A stretch of 64,000 nucleotides of DNA from Scortum barcoo. Its lineage: Eukaryota; Chordata; Actinopteri; Centrarchiformes; Terapontidae. The stretch lies in contig CM041538.1 in the NCBI GenBank assembly GCA_023238725.1, positions 14,134,880-14,198,879 on the forward strand. The letters are read 5' to 3'. The notes beneath the pieces are model-generated. The model saw only the letters and a program-made list of their open reading frames with translations, did not search any database and had not been told where the DNA came from. Below, piece after piece: positions 13,262-24,740 of this stretch; position 1 is the stretch's first letter; the number at the start of each line of letters is the position of its first letter. A program made the position numbers and the translations under genes.

Positions 13262-13274
13262 CTTCATGCAGCCT
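13262..13274. repeat. Target-site duplication, 3' side of Rex3
   Basis: Thirteen bases, CTTCATGCAGCCT, repeated exactly at 16539-16551 and flanking the retrotransposon. This is the expected footprint of target-primed reverse transcription. Confidence 0.85.
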
Positions 13275-13935
13275 TCATCTTCTTCATCTTCTTCATCCGC
13301 TTGGTCCGGGACCGGGTCGCGGAGGCAGCAGTCTGAGCAGAGATGCCCAGACTTCCCTCACCCCAGACACTTCCTCCAGCTCTTCCGGGGGGACCCCGAG
13401 GCGTTCCCAGGCCAGCCGAGAGACATAGTTCTCTCCAGCGTGTCCTGGGTCTTCCCCGAGGCCTCCTCCCGGTGGGACATGCCTGGAACACCTCCCTAGG
13501 GAGGCGTCCAGGGGGCATCCGAAACAGATGCCCAAGCCACCTCAGCTGACTCCTCTCGATGCGAAGGAGCAGCGGCTCTACTCCGAGCTCCTCCCGAGTG
13601 ACCGAGCTTCTCACCCTATCTCTAAGGGAGCGCCCAGCCACCCTGCGGAGGAAACTCATTTCGGCCGCTTGTATCCGCATGATCTTGTCCTTTCGGTCAT
13701 TACCCAAAGTTCATGACCATAGGTGGTGAGGGTGGGAAGCGTAGATTGACCGGTAAATCGAGAGCTTCGCCTTTCGACTCAGCTCCTTCTTCACCACGAC
13801 GGTCCGGTACACCGACCGCATAACTGCGGACGCTGCACCAATCCGCCTGTCAATCTCACGCTCCGATCTTTCCCTCACTCGTGAACAAGACCCCGAGATA
13901 CTTGAACTCCTCCACTTGAGGCAGGACCTCTCCAC
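13264..13935 (-). pseudogene. Rex3 C-terminal region, broken
   Basis: Two minus-strand frames (13711-13935 and 13264-13707) carry the part of the Rex3 polyprotein downstream of the reverse transcriptase. The first has 'IDRRIGAASAVMRSVYRTVV' and 'LSRKAKLSIYRSIY'. The second has 'IQAAEMSFLRRVAGRSLRDR' and 'RSQLRWLGHLFRMPPGRLPR', which is typical of the conserved C-terminal segment in RTE-type LINEs. The join between them is disrupted at 13707-13711, and the upstream frame is shifted near 13860. The last codons run into the GATGAA tail, so the annotated stop lies in or beyond the target-site repeat. No function is expected. Confidence 0.85.
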
Positions 13936-14988
13936 CCACCTGGAGAGGGCATGCCACCCTTTTCCGGTCGAGAACCATGGCCTCGGATTTGGAGGTGCTG
14001 ATTCTCATCCCAGCCGCTTCACACTCGGCTGCAAACCGCTCCAGTACATGCTGAAGGTCCTGGCCTGATGAAGCCATCAGGACAACATCATCCGCAAAAA
14101 GCAGAGATGAAATCCTGTGGTTCCCAAACCGGACTCCCTCCGGCCCCTGGCTACGCCTAGAAATCCTGTCCATAAAGATTATGAACAGGACCGGTGACAA
14201 AGGGCAACCCTGCCGGAGTCCAACATGCACTGGGAACAGGTCTGACTTACTGCCGGCAATGCGAACCAAGCTCCTGCTCCGGTCGTACAGAGACCGAACA
14301 GCCCTTAGCAAAGGCCCCCGGACCCCATACTCGCATGGAGCACCCCCACAGAATACCACGAGGGACACGGTCGAATGCCTTCTCCAGATCCACAAAGCAC
14401 ATGTGGACTGGTTGGGCAAACTCCCATAAACCCTCAAGCACCCTGTGGAGGGTATAGAGCTGGTCCAGTGTTCCACGACCAGGACGAAAACCGCATTGTT
14501 CCTCCTGAACCTCCTCCGAATCCAAGGGTCGACTATTGACTATCGGCCGAATTCTCCTCTCCAGTACCCTGGCGTAGACCTTCCCTGGGGAGGCTGAGAA
14601 GTGTGATCCCCCTGTAGTTGGAACACACTCTCCGGTCCCCCTTTTTAAAAAGAGGGACCACCACCCCAGTTTGCCACACCAGAGGCACTGTCCCCAACCT
14701 CCATGCAATGTTGCAAAGGCGTGTCAGCCAAGACAGCCCCACAACATCCAGAGATTTGAGGTACTCAGGGCGGATCTCATCCACCCCCGGCGCCTTGCCA
14801 CTGCAAGGAGCTTACGAACTACCTCAGTGACTTCGGCTTGGGTGATGGACGAGTCCACCTCAGAGACCCCAGCCTCCGCTTCCTCATTGGAAGGCAAGTC
14901 GGTGGGATTGAGGAGATCCTCGAAGTATTTCTTCCACCGTCCGACAATGTCCCCAGTCGAGGTCAACAGCTCCCCACCTGCACTGTAA
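13856..14988 (-). pseudogene. Rex3 reverse transcriptase domain, broken by frameshifts
   Basis: The reverse transcriptase copies element RNA into DNA at the nicked target. Three successive minus-strand frames carry its blocks in the right order. The N-terminal part (14533-14784) has 'DEIRPEYLKSLDVVGLSWLT' and 'VVVPLFKKGDRRVCSNYRGI'. The middle (14247-14708) has 'EEQCGFRPGRGTLDQLYTLH' and 'CFVDLEKAFDRVPRG', with the first catalytic aspartate. The last (13856-14476) has 'GLRQGCPLSPVLFIIFMDRI' and 'LLFADDVVLMA', with the catalytic DD pair. Catalytic residues are retained, but the frame changes between blocks. The damage is therefore by small indels rather than loss of domains, which points to a relatively young copy. 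Confidence 0.9.
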
Positions 14989-16537
14989 ACAGTGTTGGCA
15001 GAGTACTGCTTCCCCCTTCTGAGGCGCCGGATGGACGGTTTGCCAGAATCTCTTCGAGGCCGACCGATAGTCCTCCTCCATGGCCTCACCGAACTCCTCC
15101 CAGACCCGAGTTTTTGCCTCCAGGACCGTCCGGGCTGCGGCTTGCTTGGCCTGCCGGTACCACCTGTCAACTGCGTCAGGAGTCCCACAGGCCAACATGG
15201 TCCGATAGGACTCCTTCTTCAGCCTGACGGCATCCCTTACTTCCGGTGTCCACCACCGGGTTCGGGGGTTGCCGCCTTAACGACAGGCACCAGAGACCTT
15301 TTGCGTCCACAACTTCGAACACTGCCGCGTCGACAATGGAGGCAGAGAACATGGTCCACTCGGACTCAATGTCCTCCAGCCTCCCTCGGAATCTGTGAGA
15401 AGCTCTTCCGGAGGTGGGAGTTGAAGACCTCCCTGACAGAGGGCTCGGCCAGACGTTCCCAACAGACCCTCACAATACGTTTGGGTCTGCCAGGTCTGTC
15501 CAACTTCCTCCTCTGCCAGCGGATCCAACTCACCACCAGGTGGTGATCGGTTGACAAGCTCAGCCCCTCTCTTTACCCGAGTGTCCAAGACATACAGGCC
15601 GGAGATCAGATGAAACGACAACAAAGTCGATCATCGACCTCCCGGACCTAGGGTGTCCTGGTGCCACGTGCACTGATGGACACCCTTATGCTTGAACATG
15701 GTGTTCGTTATGGACAAACTGTGACTAGCACAGAAGTCCAATAACAGAACACCGCTCGGGTTCAGATCGGGGAGGCCGTTCCTCCCGATCACGCCCCTCC
15801 AGGTATCACTGTTGTTGCCCACGTGAGCGTTGAAGTCCCCCAGTAGAACAATGGAGTCCCCAGTCGGAGCACTATCAAGTACCCCTCCCAGGGACTCCAA
15901 GAAGGCCGGGTACTCTGTACTGCTGTTCGGCCCGTGTAGGCACAAACAACAGCAAGAGACCTATCCCCAACCCGAAGGCGCAGGGAAGCGACCTCTCTCG
16001 TTCACCGGGAGTGAACTCCAACACATGGCGGCTGAGCTGGGGAGCTATAAGCAAGCCCACACCAGCTCGCCGCCGCTCACCCTGGGCAACTCCAGAGTAG
16101 TGGAGGGTCCAGCCCCTCTCAAGGAGCTGGGTTCCAGAGAGAGCCCAAGCTATGTGCGTGGAGGTGAGCCCGACTATCTCTAGCCGGTACCTCTCAACCT
16201 CCCGCACGAGCTCAGGCTCCTTCCCCCCCAGCGAGGTGACATTCCATGTCCCTATTGCCAGAGTTTTGGTCCAGGGATTGGGTCGTCGAGGCCCCCTGCC
16301 ACGACTGCTACCCAAACCACATTGCACCGGCCCCTCATGGACCTTCCTGCGGGTGGTGAGCCTACTGGAAGGCGGGCCCACGTCGCCATTTCGGGCTGAG
16401 CCCGGCCGGGTCCCGTGGGCAAAGACCCGGCCACCAGGCGCTCGCCTGCGAGCCCCAACCCCAGGCCTGGCTCCAGGGTGGGGCCCCGGTAACGCCAATC
16501 CGGGCGACGTAACGGTCCTTGATGTTCTTCTGTTCAT
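14884..16537 (-). pseudogene. Rex3 5' end and endonuclease domain, broken
   Basis: The endonuclease nicks the target to prime reverse transcription. The first frame (15875-16537) includes a Pro/Arg-rich leader, then 'LAIGTWNVTSL' and 'LLERGWTLHYSGVAQGERRR', the start of the endonuclease fold. The second (15631-15945) has 'SIVLLGDFNAHVG', the conserved D-x-N catalytic box. The third (15366-15557) has 'STDHHLVVSW', the C-terminal histidine motif. The linker to the reverse transcriptase (14884-15198, 14724-15188) has 'DRWYRQAKQAAARTVLEAKT' and 'SASKRFWQTV'. Frames change between each block. The 5' end at 16538 abuts the target-site duplication, so little or no 5' truncation occurred, which is unusual for LINE copies. 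Confidence 0.88.
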
Positions 16538-16538
16538 A

Positions 16539-16551
16539 CTTCATGCAGCCT
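16539..16551. repeat. Target-site duplication, 5' side of Rex3
   Basis: Exact copy of the 13-mer at 13262-13274. It marks the 5' junction of the insertion. Confidence 0.85.
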
Positions 16552-19419
16552 CAATTCCGAAATAAATTTGAAATATCTTTGTGATCACACTCCTGCAGCA
16601 GTCTAGTGTGACGTAACGGAAGTCAGTGCTCAGAAATGTCTTGGCACTCACTTGAAGTGTTGAAAGCACTGAGAGTGTTTGGTGCCAACAGAGTTTAATC
16701 TGTTGGAGCATTTCAGACCGATCTAGGGATGCTTCAGTCACGCAGACATCCACAAAGTCTACAGATGTCAGACAGGAAACAGCACAGCAGCATCAATATG
16801 CACAAGAACTTATTTACTCTTGATTATCAGTGAATCAGCATCATTTCAGCGTGTGAAGATGTAAAAGGAAAAGAGAGGCGGGGAGGAGCATTTGTTGTGC
16901 TTCAAGTTGAAAAATGAAGAATGCCCTTACATGCTCCTGTTTTGAAGAAGGTTTGCCACATGAACCAGCATCTAGTTCAACAAAGTGCAGGACACACTGG
17001 CTGCACGTATCTTAAATCTGGTTTGAAAAACTGGGAAATTTTCCCTCTCAATGCCAGAATCTTTTATCTGGACTCTTTTACTTAATACTTGGCTGTGTAT
17101 GTCTCTGAGGCAGTCACAGAGCTATTGTCAGTAAGCCTAGATCATGGCAGCTTTACAGATACATAGATTTTCTTTTATAAGCCAGTCTTGCAATTTTGTG
17201 TGTGTACTATATCAATACAACAGCGGTGTTTGCGGTCAGTATTGACTTATTCAAATTCTGACATTTACGGCTCTTTTGTGGTTTCTGAGTTCACCCAACC
17301 TTCACACCAGAAAAATATGAAAATGCTGCCGTATTGAGTTCTGTGCCCTCGATCTACCCACAGCGGCCTCACTGTCACCTCATCCCTCCATTCCCCGAAT
17401 CAGTGTTTTGTCACCATCCGCCATTCGTCCAGCCCCTCAACCAATCAGCCAGCCAGTCAGCTTTGGGCAACTGCAATACTCTAAAAGGCCCTGACTGATT
17501 TGATTATTCAAAACTGAAGTGAGCAGGGGGCAAGTGGGGGGAAAGAGGCCATCCTAGTGGTGTCAGTGTGGGTGCGAAAGACAACGGCAGATCTACAATG
17601 GAAACATTGAAAAAGTGTGGAGTTGTAAGTTACGTCTAAATTGTTCTGAGACAGTTTATTGTAGCCTCCCTAATCTTTATTCTGAGAGTGACTCAATTAT
17701 TAATTTGACAAAGTTAAGCAGCTGCATCAGTGTTTCATTTTTTCTAAAAGTTCTACAATAAATTTGTTTGATTTAAAGTCACGTCTGTCCTCCCTCAGGA
17801 CTGATTCTTTGTGTGTTGTTCCTTCTTTTTAAAGACATTTTGAGGAATACACTCCCTAGATAACCAGTTGGCTCATTTATATTTCAGAGAATTGAGATTT
17901 GACTGTCTTTTGCCACTGACTGACTTTCACAGACATTCTGAAAAAGGGAGCAGTAGCAGTAAAACTATATCTTGTAGTTTGCGGCTTGTCAGAGGGAGAG
18001 AGGTGATTTAGTTATGCCACACATGTATTTGGCAGCAACACATGTTCAAGTTTTTGTCTTGCTGTCAAAATTACCTAAACTCAGCTGTCACTGACTTGTG
18101 CACCAAATTGAGGTGGCACACGTGCACAGCCTGCATTCGCATAGAGGTAAACAGTACCCTTTGTTCAGGTGAAAAGCCTTCAATATACCGTCCTTGCTTT
18201 GGGTTGACAATATTTCTCATTCTGTCTCAAACTGTTTCTTCTCATAAATCAAAGCATGCAGAATATTGTGTTCAGATTAGTACAGTAATACTAGATACAA
18301 AGAAGGAGAGGCTGTGATGATAAAAAAATCCACTTTTCAGTGCAACATGGGGAAACAGTGGTATGCCGTAATTGCCACTTCATTATTACCTTGGAAACTG
18401 CAGGCATGTTTCCCTCCTGCTCAACTGAAAGTCCCCCTCTTTCATTCTGACACTCTTTCTCTTGTCTGTCTCCACCACTTTCATGTCAAATTATCCGTGT
18501 GAAGCAGTGACTGAGTGCAAGTTCATTATGAAAAAGGCAGACACAGGAGAAGAGAGAGAGGAGTGACCAGTCTGGCCAACCCTCCGCTTCTCCCAATTAT
18601 GCTGCAGTCGGAGATCTGCCCCCGACTGACTGGAGCACCAATTAACATCCTCGGTGAGTGGCTTTCGGAAACCTCTCTGAGTCAGTTCTGTGACCTGACT
18701 TTCACCCTGTCCTCACTGTATATTAACGGCCAGCCAATGAGGCCGTAATGAGATCACACCAGGCAGAGGGTGTAAAGTACCGCGCATCCCTCAGGGGAGA
18801 ACTTTGGCACAACACGCTGGCTGGAAATCTTGCATGAGCTCTGATAGACAATTTTGGATTATGGAGCTCACAAAAGTGCAGCGCAGTGTGAACCGTTGCC
18901 AGGCAGTGACCAGCATCACAAACTCCCACAGTGCCCCCCATGGGACACTCATGGACCTTTGTTGTCCACAATAACAGTTCTCTAAACTCAAAGGTCCATT
19001 TTTTAGCTGTCAAAGCTTTAGCGTAGGGGCCGTGTGCTATCATGTGACTGTCGCTCCGCCTGAGCCTAATGAAAACCAGGAGATACAGTTGAAAGCTTTA
19101 AAAGTTGGTAAGTGGACCTTTGACCTTACTTTTCATAAAGGTCAAGAATGAACATGTATGCTTATGAATGTCTAATGTTCCCTTCAGTGTTTAACTGAGC
19201 TGGTCCAATATTCAATGTGGATGGAGCTCACAGTTTGCTTCCTGAATACAAGTTTTTTTTCATATTCAGGTCCCAAACTTTGTTTAGTAAAAGAAAAGTT
19301 TTCCTTTTAGTTCTGGTCTGGGTTGGGGTTTTTTCTTACAAAAACTATGTTGTTAAAACATGTCATATAGTTTGATGGGTAACTCATTCATTGGACAGCT
19401 ATGGTCAAGTCAAGGTGGT
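16552..19419. other. Intergenic DNA, no supported gene
   Basis: Noncoding DNA between Rex3 and the next repeat. It holds one stretch that could be a promoter with a first exon (17430-17630; see findings). A high-complexity segment around 18560-18760 contains no stop-free coding exon that I can defend. No RNA gene was seen. Confidence 0.5.
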
Positions 19420-19700
19420 CAGGTTAATATAGCCCGGTATCACAAATAATTTAGCATCAAAGGGCTTTATAATCTGTACAGCAGACTATGCTCTCAAGCC
19501 CTCGACCTAGATGAGGAGCAGCGGAGGAGGGATCCCTCTCCAAGGACAGACTGACTTGCAATAGATGTCAAGCATATGGTGCGTACGGTCTAGTGGCCAC
19601 CATCGTGCGTCATCAGTGCTACATGGACCTATCTGGGAAAATTAAAATTTGGACAGAAATTCAAAGCAGTATGAGCAATATGAGTCGAGACTGTAACGGG
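19420..19700 (+). repeat. Dispersed teleost repeat relic
   Basis: Carries 'taatatagcccggtatcaca', 'aagggctttataatctgtac', 'gaggagggatccctctccaa' and 'cttgcaatagatgtca' in this order. I recognise this order, from memory, as that of a dispersed repeat frequent in percomorph genomes and in fish mRNA untranslated regions. It is diverged and has some internal loss. I cannot give the class or exact ends. Confidence 0.6.
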
Positions 19701-19939
19701 ACCTCAAATGTCATTAAATATGACGGACAGGTAGAAACAGAATAATGATGAGTCGTCTGATATGAGGCGGGGATACAGTAGTTGCTGTCAGAGTGCGGTT
19801 GCCAAATTTTGCTCACTTTTTAATGAGGAAAGGAAAAAAAAACATTCACAGTGTAGGGCAGATGCACAACACAGCTGAAATGACAGGAAAGTAATCTGCA
19901 AAATGCCAACAATTTGCTTGTGCCTCGTCTTTCTTGTTT

Positions 19940-20100
19940 TTCTCAGCTTTCTGTCATTGTAACCTAATATCTTCAGGTTTTAGACTGCTGGTCCAACAAA
20001 GACATTTGCAGCTCGGTCTGTGAAATTTTGACGGGCCTTTTATCCTGTCAAAATGCAAAATGATTAATCGATAATGAAAATAATTGTTCATTGCAACTCA
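19940..20100 (-). mobile_element. MITE-like repeat relic, reverse orientation
   Basis: Its reverse complement reads 'gagttgcaatgaacaattat' then 'tttcattatcgattaatcat', and further in 'tttgttggaccagcagtcta' and 'gaagatattaggttacaatg'. This is the same family as the copy at 12708-12910, in the opposite direction. The copies are diverged and probably old. Confidence 0.6.
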
Positions 20101-21817
20101 AGTTTTAAGCCTGTTTCACTTTCTGATGTACACATCACAGTGTTTGCCAGATGAGCTCTGAGCTCTAAGCTCACAGTGTTTGAGCAGATGGATTGTGTAA
20201 ATGTAAAAGTATCACATATATACAGTCAAATCTTGCGTTCTGCCTGATTTGTGTTTATGCAACAACCATGTTTAGTTGAAAGCAGGAGTTTAAATGACAG
20301 TGTTCAGAACAGTCTAAATAGACCAAAAAAATTCAATGTGTGTTAATGCACCTTTAGTTTAGGTCATTTGATTCATTAAACCTTTTTTTTTTGCTGTCTT
20401 TTCTTTCCTTACACACCGTTCACTCCTTCTCCTGTCATTCCTTCTTACCCTCCCGGAGGCTGCAGAGCTTTCTGGATCAGGCATCAACTTAACAAAGCAC
20501 AAATCATCTTCACTTTAAACAGTAGAAGCAACACTAAAAATAGAGAACAATATGAAAGAAAATGGGACGTTGAGGTATCACGCAGCCACTGACAATATGA
20601 CAATAGCTGTTATGGTTATTTATTTATTTTGCATTATATAGTTTATGCCTGTGGTGCTCTCCAACACAGCCTTCTGGGAGCCCAGCTGAAAAGGAAAGTG
20701 CACAAAATGCCAGAGCTGTTATGAAAAATACTTACGCAACTGTTGAACTGACAGGAAATGCAGGAAATGTATTACTGTAGGAATGCTGGGGACTATTTGA
20801 TGTGGCAGGTGGAGCTGGCAGTCAGTCAGCCAGAGCATCCATGTACAGGTTGAAGCAGTGAGACAGATTGCAGAGTGGGACTGAAGTCGACAGCAGTGGC
20901 CACTAATGGCTGTAATGAGCTGCAGGGAGTTGAGGTCTGGACCACATGGATGCTCAGGTCATCAGCACACGCGTGTTAGATGCACACAAGGAGGTGAATT
21001 CATGACTCAATCTTCTGAAGATGCACAAGACACATTCACATTCATATAAGAGAAAAGCTTAAGGAAGTCCCGTGTGCTCAGTGCAGAATCTGTTCTCAGT
21101 TTTCAAGTTTGTGTGAGACGCAGACACGAGGACAGGATGACACTTCCAGGACAGAGCCAATTATTTCTTTTTCTCTGCTATCAGGTGTTTGTGTGTCTTA
21201 TACCAAGGGAGTTCATACTGACTCAGGGGGTGACATATTTTAGAAATGCTTATTTGGAAGAAAATAAATGAAAACACAACTGTGAGTCAGCTGGTCTTCA
21301 GTGGCTTTATTCAATACGGTGTCAACTGCCAGCTGAGGATTGCAGTGGCAGCCTACACTTTATATACCTGCAGGTGATCTTGTGCCCTCTTTATTCAAAG
21401 TAAAAATAAAATTGAAATATCTACAGAGTCATGTTTTGTAACTGTTTTATTTTGTTGAAATACGTATCAGTGATCAGTTCCATAATAGTAATAAAGCTCC
21501 AATTGTCAAAATGAAAGATTAACACCTCTGGTGTTGTTCAATACTGAATGACCTGAAAAACAAGAAATTGCAGGCGGGAGCACAACGTGTTCCTTCCTCT
21601 CTCAACGCAGACGTCGGTGTCAGCTGAACAGCATCAGGAGATTCAGGAAAGATATGCCGCCCCTTTCTTTCTTTCTCTCACTTCTTGCTTACATCCCTCC
21701 TCCCTCTCTCCTTTATCTTTCCCTTTAAAAGACTGAAATTAAATCTTTGGCAAAGCTCCTGCAGTAATCCTGGAATCCAGGACTCTGCACTTAAACTGAG
21801 ATCCCTCTATCCCCTCC

Positions 21818-21820
<3 letters not shown>
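20101..21820. other. Intergenic DNA, no gene seen
   Basis: Noncoding DNA without recognised exons, RNA genes or named repeats. A pyrimidine-rich stretch begins near 21660 and leads into the TC microsatellite. Confidence 0.55.

Positions 21821-21856
<36 letters not shown>
21821..21856. repeat. (TC)18 microsatellite
   Basis: Perfect TC run inside a longer pyrimidine-rich strand. Pure purine/pyrimidine tracts of this kind can form triplex DNA; no function is implied. Confidence 0.95.
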
Positions 21857-21858
<2 letters not shown>

Positions 21859-24039
21859 TCTATTGCTCTGTTTCTTCACCCTCTTGTCTTGTTCGTCTGA
21901 CAAGGTGCAGGTCACAATCTGAGTATAATGGCTCCCCTCTCCCTCGTCTCTTACAGAAAACTGATGAATCACAGACTTAGCTGAGGTGGCTTTGAAGTTT
22001 GCTGATACATGAAGGTAAAAATGGTTCAAACTTGCAAAATCTCTGACAAAAAAAATTAAATAAGAAATGCTCTGCTGTCCATTTAAAATGATTTGGTTTC
22101 TAATAATTAAGGAATAATCTTGTGTATTATGTGATTTTGCAGCTCTTTCACAGGATGGTAAGCAAATCACAAGTTTTCCCTGCAAGTGCCTGAAGAAGTG
22201 CTCAATTTACAGACCATTCAACACAGTAATTAATGAATAAAGACATACGTAGAGTACATGTATATCTGTCTCTATATGGAGGATCAGCTCAATGGATGAA
22301 GATTGATGTAATGCCTAAGTAACCTCAATGCAATGTATAGAAAACAATTTGTTGTATAACTGTAATTCAGACAAATGATGTGCGTAATCTAGGTTGGGTG
22401 GCCTGCGGTGTCTTTGCTTTTTTCATGAGTCAATCGTACCAGTTTCAATGGATGCTATGAAACTTATTTCACAGAGACAGATTCTCGCACACTGTGCAAG
22501 TGAAGCTCATGGTCATAACTGAGTGATAGTGGACAGCAGATTTTGTCAGCAGGTTCAGTAATGAGTTCAGCCTGTTTGCACAAGTATATTTTTAGCTTCT
22601 CACCCAGACAGCAGAAACACTGAATATCGTCTCACTGCTATGAGAACAGATCACCTCAGGAGACAAGAAAAAATGATGACGTGGTGCAAAATTCAGCAGC
22701 GTGCCACCAAAATGAGAGTGACAGCCAAGCTGTGATATATGTTCTTTTTATACTTTTCATTCTCTTATTCACATAACATACAGAAGAAAGAAGGAAAAAA
22801 TACTGAGAGCCTTTCCAATTTAGTTTGTTATCCATAGACACTATCTATCTACTACTATGTGTATCGTTTTATGACAAAAAAATGCACTTGGGTTGGAAAT
22901 TTTACATGGATTTTTTAAATTATCTGTAGAATTTGTAATACTTTTGGATCTGCACTTTCTGTGCCTACAAATGGCACAACATCTGTTTCATGTGCCAACA
23001 GTAAAACACCTTGCTGTCTCCCCTTCAGCCACTCTGTAGCTTCTTACAAGTGTTGGAATACGAGTTTGATCAGTCAGGCCCACATTAATAATAGGCTCAT
23101 TTGTGAAGCTACGCTCACTTGTGAAAGAAAAGTTCAAATTCTTTATTTGCCATGTACACAACAACTATTACAAGTCTTCATTAGCTATTAAATTCTTCGT
23201 TCTCAGGCTCCCTTCAACAATGTTCATACAAATATGCATAAAAACAAAAACATGCAAGAAAAAAGAAAAACAGAATCTAAGATATAAAATAGAATAACCA
23301 ATAGCAACAATTCAGAACATATAAAATAGAAATAGTAATTACTTAGTATATAGTATTTAATAGAAATTACTTTTATGTAAATCCAGAATGACTTCGGTTG
23401 TGCTGACACCTGATTGGATGGTAGGTTAGATAGAGATGTACAAAATGAGGCACGCTATTCAAGAGAACTAGTTGCATCCAGGTAATTACTTTACTGTTAC
23501 AGTAAAGCATAACTTAAATGGCAGCACTGAAACATGGTAACAGAGTAGGTCTGAGAGGACATGAGCAGCACGTGAATATCACTGTACACCGGCATCACTG
23601 TGACCAGCCAATCAGAACGATCGCAGAGCTGCTGTTCATGAGAGGCTAATGAGGAGGAGAGCACAGCAGCAGTAACAGAATAATGACAGAAAATACCAAA
23701 CCAAATGTATTGTTGGTGGGATTTTTGTGATCGGCTGGAGTGGTACATGTAATTTCCAGAGCGCTGTCACAGGAGTGAACAGTGAGTGGGCAGGCCTATT
23801 GAAGATGAGGCCTGTGTGAAATAAGACTTATAAAACAGCACTCAAAAAAGCCCCATGTGAGATTTTAGTACTGTGACCAGCTGGCAGCACAAAAACTGTT
23901 GCTACGGTTTCATGAACGAGGTTCTGTTGTGTATGTTGAAAGAGAAATTGTTCGCATTTACAGAAAAGCAACACATTTGCTCTATTTGCACAGTTCGACT
24001 TTCTGCCTATTCATATCTAGCTAACTATAAATGTGAGGA
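21857..24039. other. Intergenic DNA, no gene seen
   Basis: AT-rich noncoding DNA. The segment at about 23125-23345 resembles the diverged repeat at 12908-13070. No coding exon or RNA gene is supported. Confidence 0.5.
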
Positions 24040-24740
24040 ATCTCTGCGTGTCTGTCCTTCAATTATCTTTACAACGGTCATCCAATCGACTTCACACTTG
24101 GCAGGTGTGTAGCTGAGTGATGGTACTGTTGAATGAAGTGCAATTTGAGCAGATGGTGGTGCTATAACAGCTAAATTTACATTTTGATCTGTAAATTCCT
24201 AACCAAAAGACTCACAGAAAATGTTTTTTCTGGATTCTGTGGGTCCAGACAAATCTGTCCATGTAAGCTTCGCCCATTTGTATCTAAATCGATTGTCCAA
24301 ATCTGCTTTTTTGCTACTCCTCCAACAATCTGTGAGCCATTGCCACCAAATTTGGGACAGAACATCTCTAATAGTTACGTTTTTATATTTTGACATCCTA
24401 TACAAAGTTTGCTCAAATATTGTGGGTGGGGTTTACATTACAAAAAAAAAGTTATATCCCGCTTTGTGCTATTGTAACCACATTGAGTGACCATGACAAA
24501 TTCGGTGTCAAATGGCCAATAGGTTTCACTGTAGCAGCATCATCCAACCACAAAGGAAGGATTCTCCGTGTGTGTGTGTGTGTATGACTGTCCCTTGCAT
24601 AATTCGAAAACCGTTCATCTGATCGACTTTACACTCGCCGGGTGCATTGCTGATGACCCGAGGGAGCTGATAGCATGAGTGGCTCTCGAGAACGCTGCAA
24701 GCAGCACTTCCGGGGACCAAGTAATCGTCCGGCTCTGAAC
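24040..24740 (+). repeat. Dispersed repeat with two internal related copies
   Basis: Two segments about 540 bp apart are clearly related. 'ctgtccttcaattatcttta' with 'catccaatcgacttcacact' lies at about 24050-24100. 'ctgtcccttgcataattcga' with 'catctgatcgactttacact' lies at about 24587-24640. Each continues with 'ggcaggtgtgtagctgagtga' or a close variant. The sequence between them (24170-24520) has the look of the same fish repeat family ('gtgagccattgccaccaaat'). It is likely a non-autonomous element or two tandem fragments of one. The class is unknown. Confidence 0.5.

Larger units (their letters stand above)
13275..16538 (-). mobile_element. Rex3 non-LTR retrotransposon (RTE clade), near full length
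   Basis: A 3.26 kb GC-rich insertion on the minus strand, flanked by a perfect 13-bp direct repeat. Reading along the minus strand, it has a 5' segment, an apurinic-type endonuclease region, a reverse transcriptase with the FADD catalytic box, and a short C-terminal region. It ends in a GATGAA-type microsatellite tail, as RTE elements do. The plus strand contains CGGTGACAAAGGGCAACCCTG and ACCACCACCCCAGTTTGCCA. These nearly match what I remember as the primer sites used for fish Rex3 cytogenetics, which supports the family call. The reading frame is broken at least six times, so this copy cannot encode its own machinery. Confidence 0.93.

Noticed and set aside
13343..16565. Several plus-strand open frames of 60-184 residues across the Rex3 region
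   Set aside because: They are the antisense shadow of the GC-rich Rex3 coding sequence. The real domains (GDFNAH, FADD) are on the minus strand.
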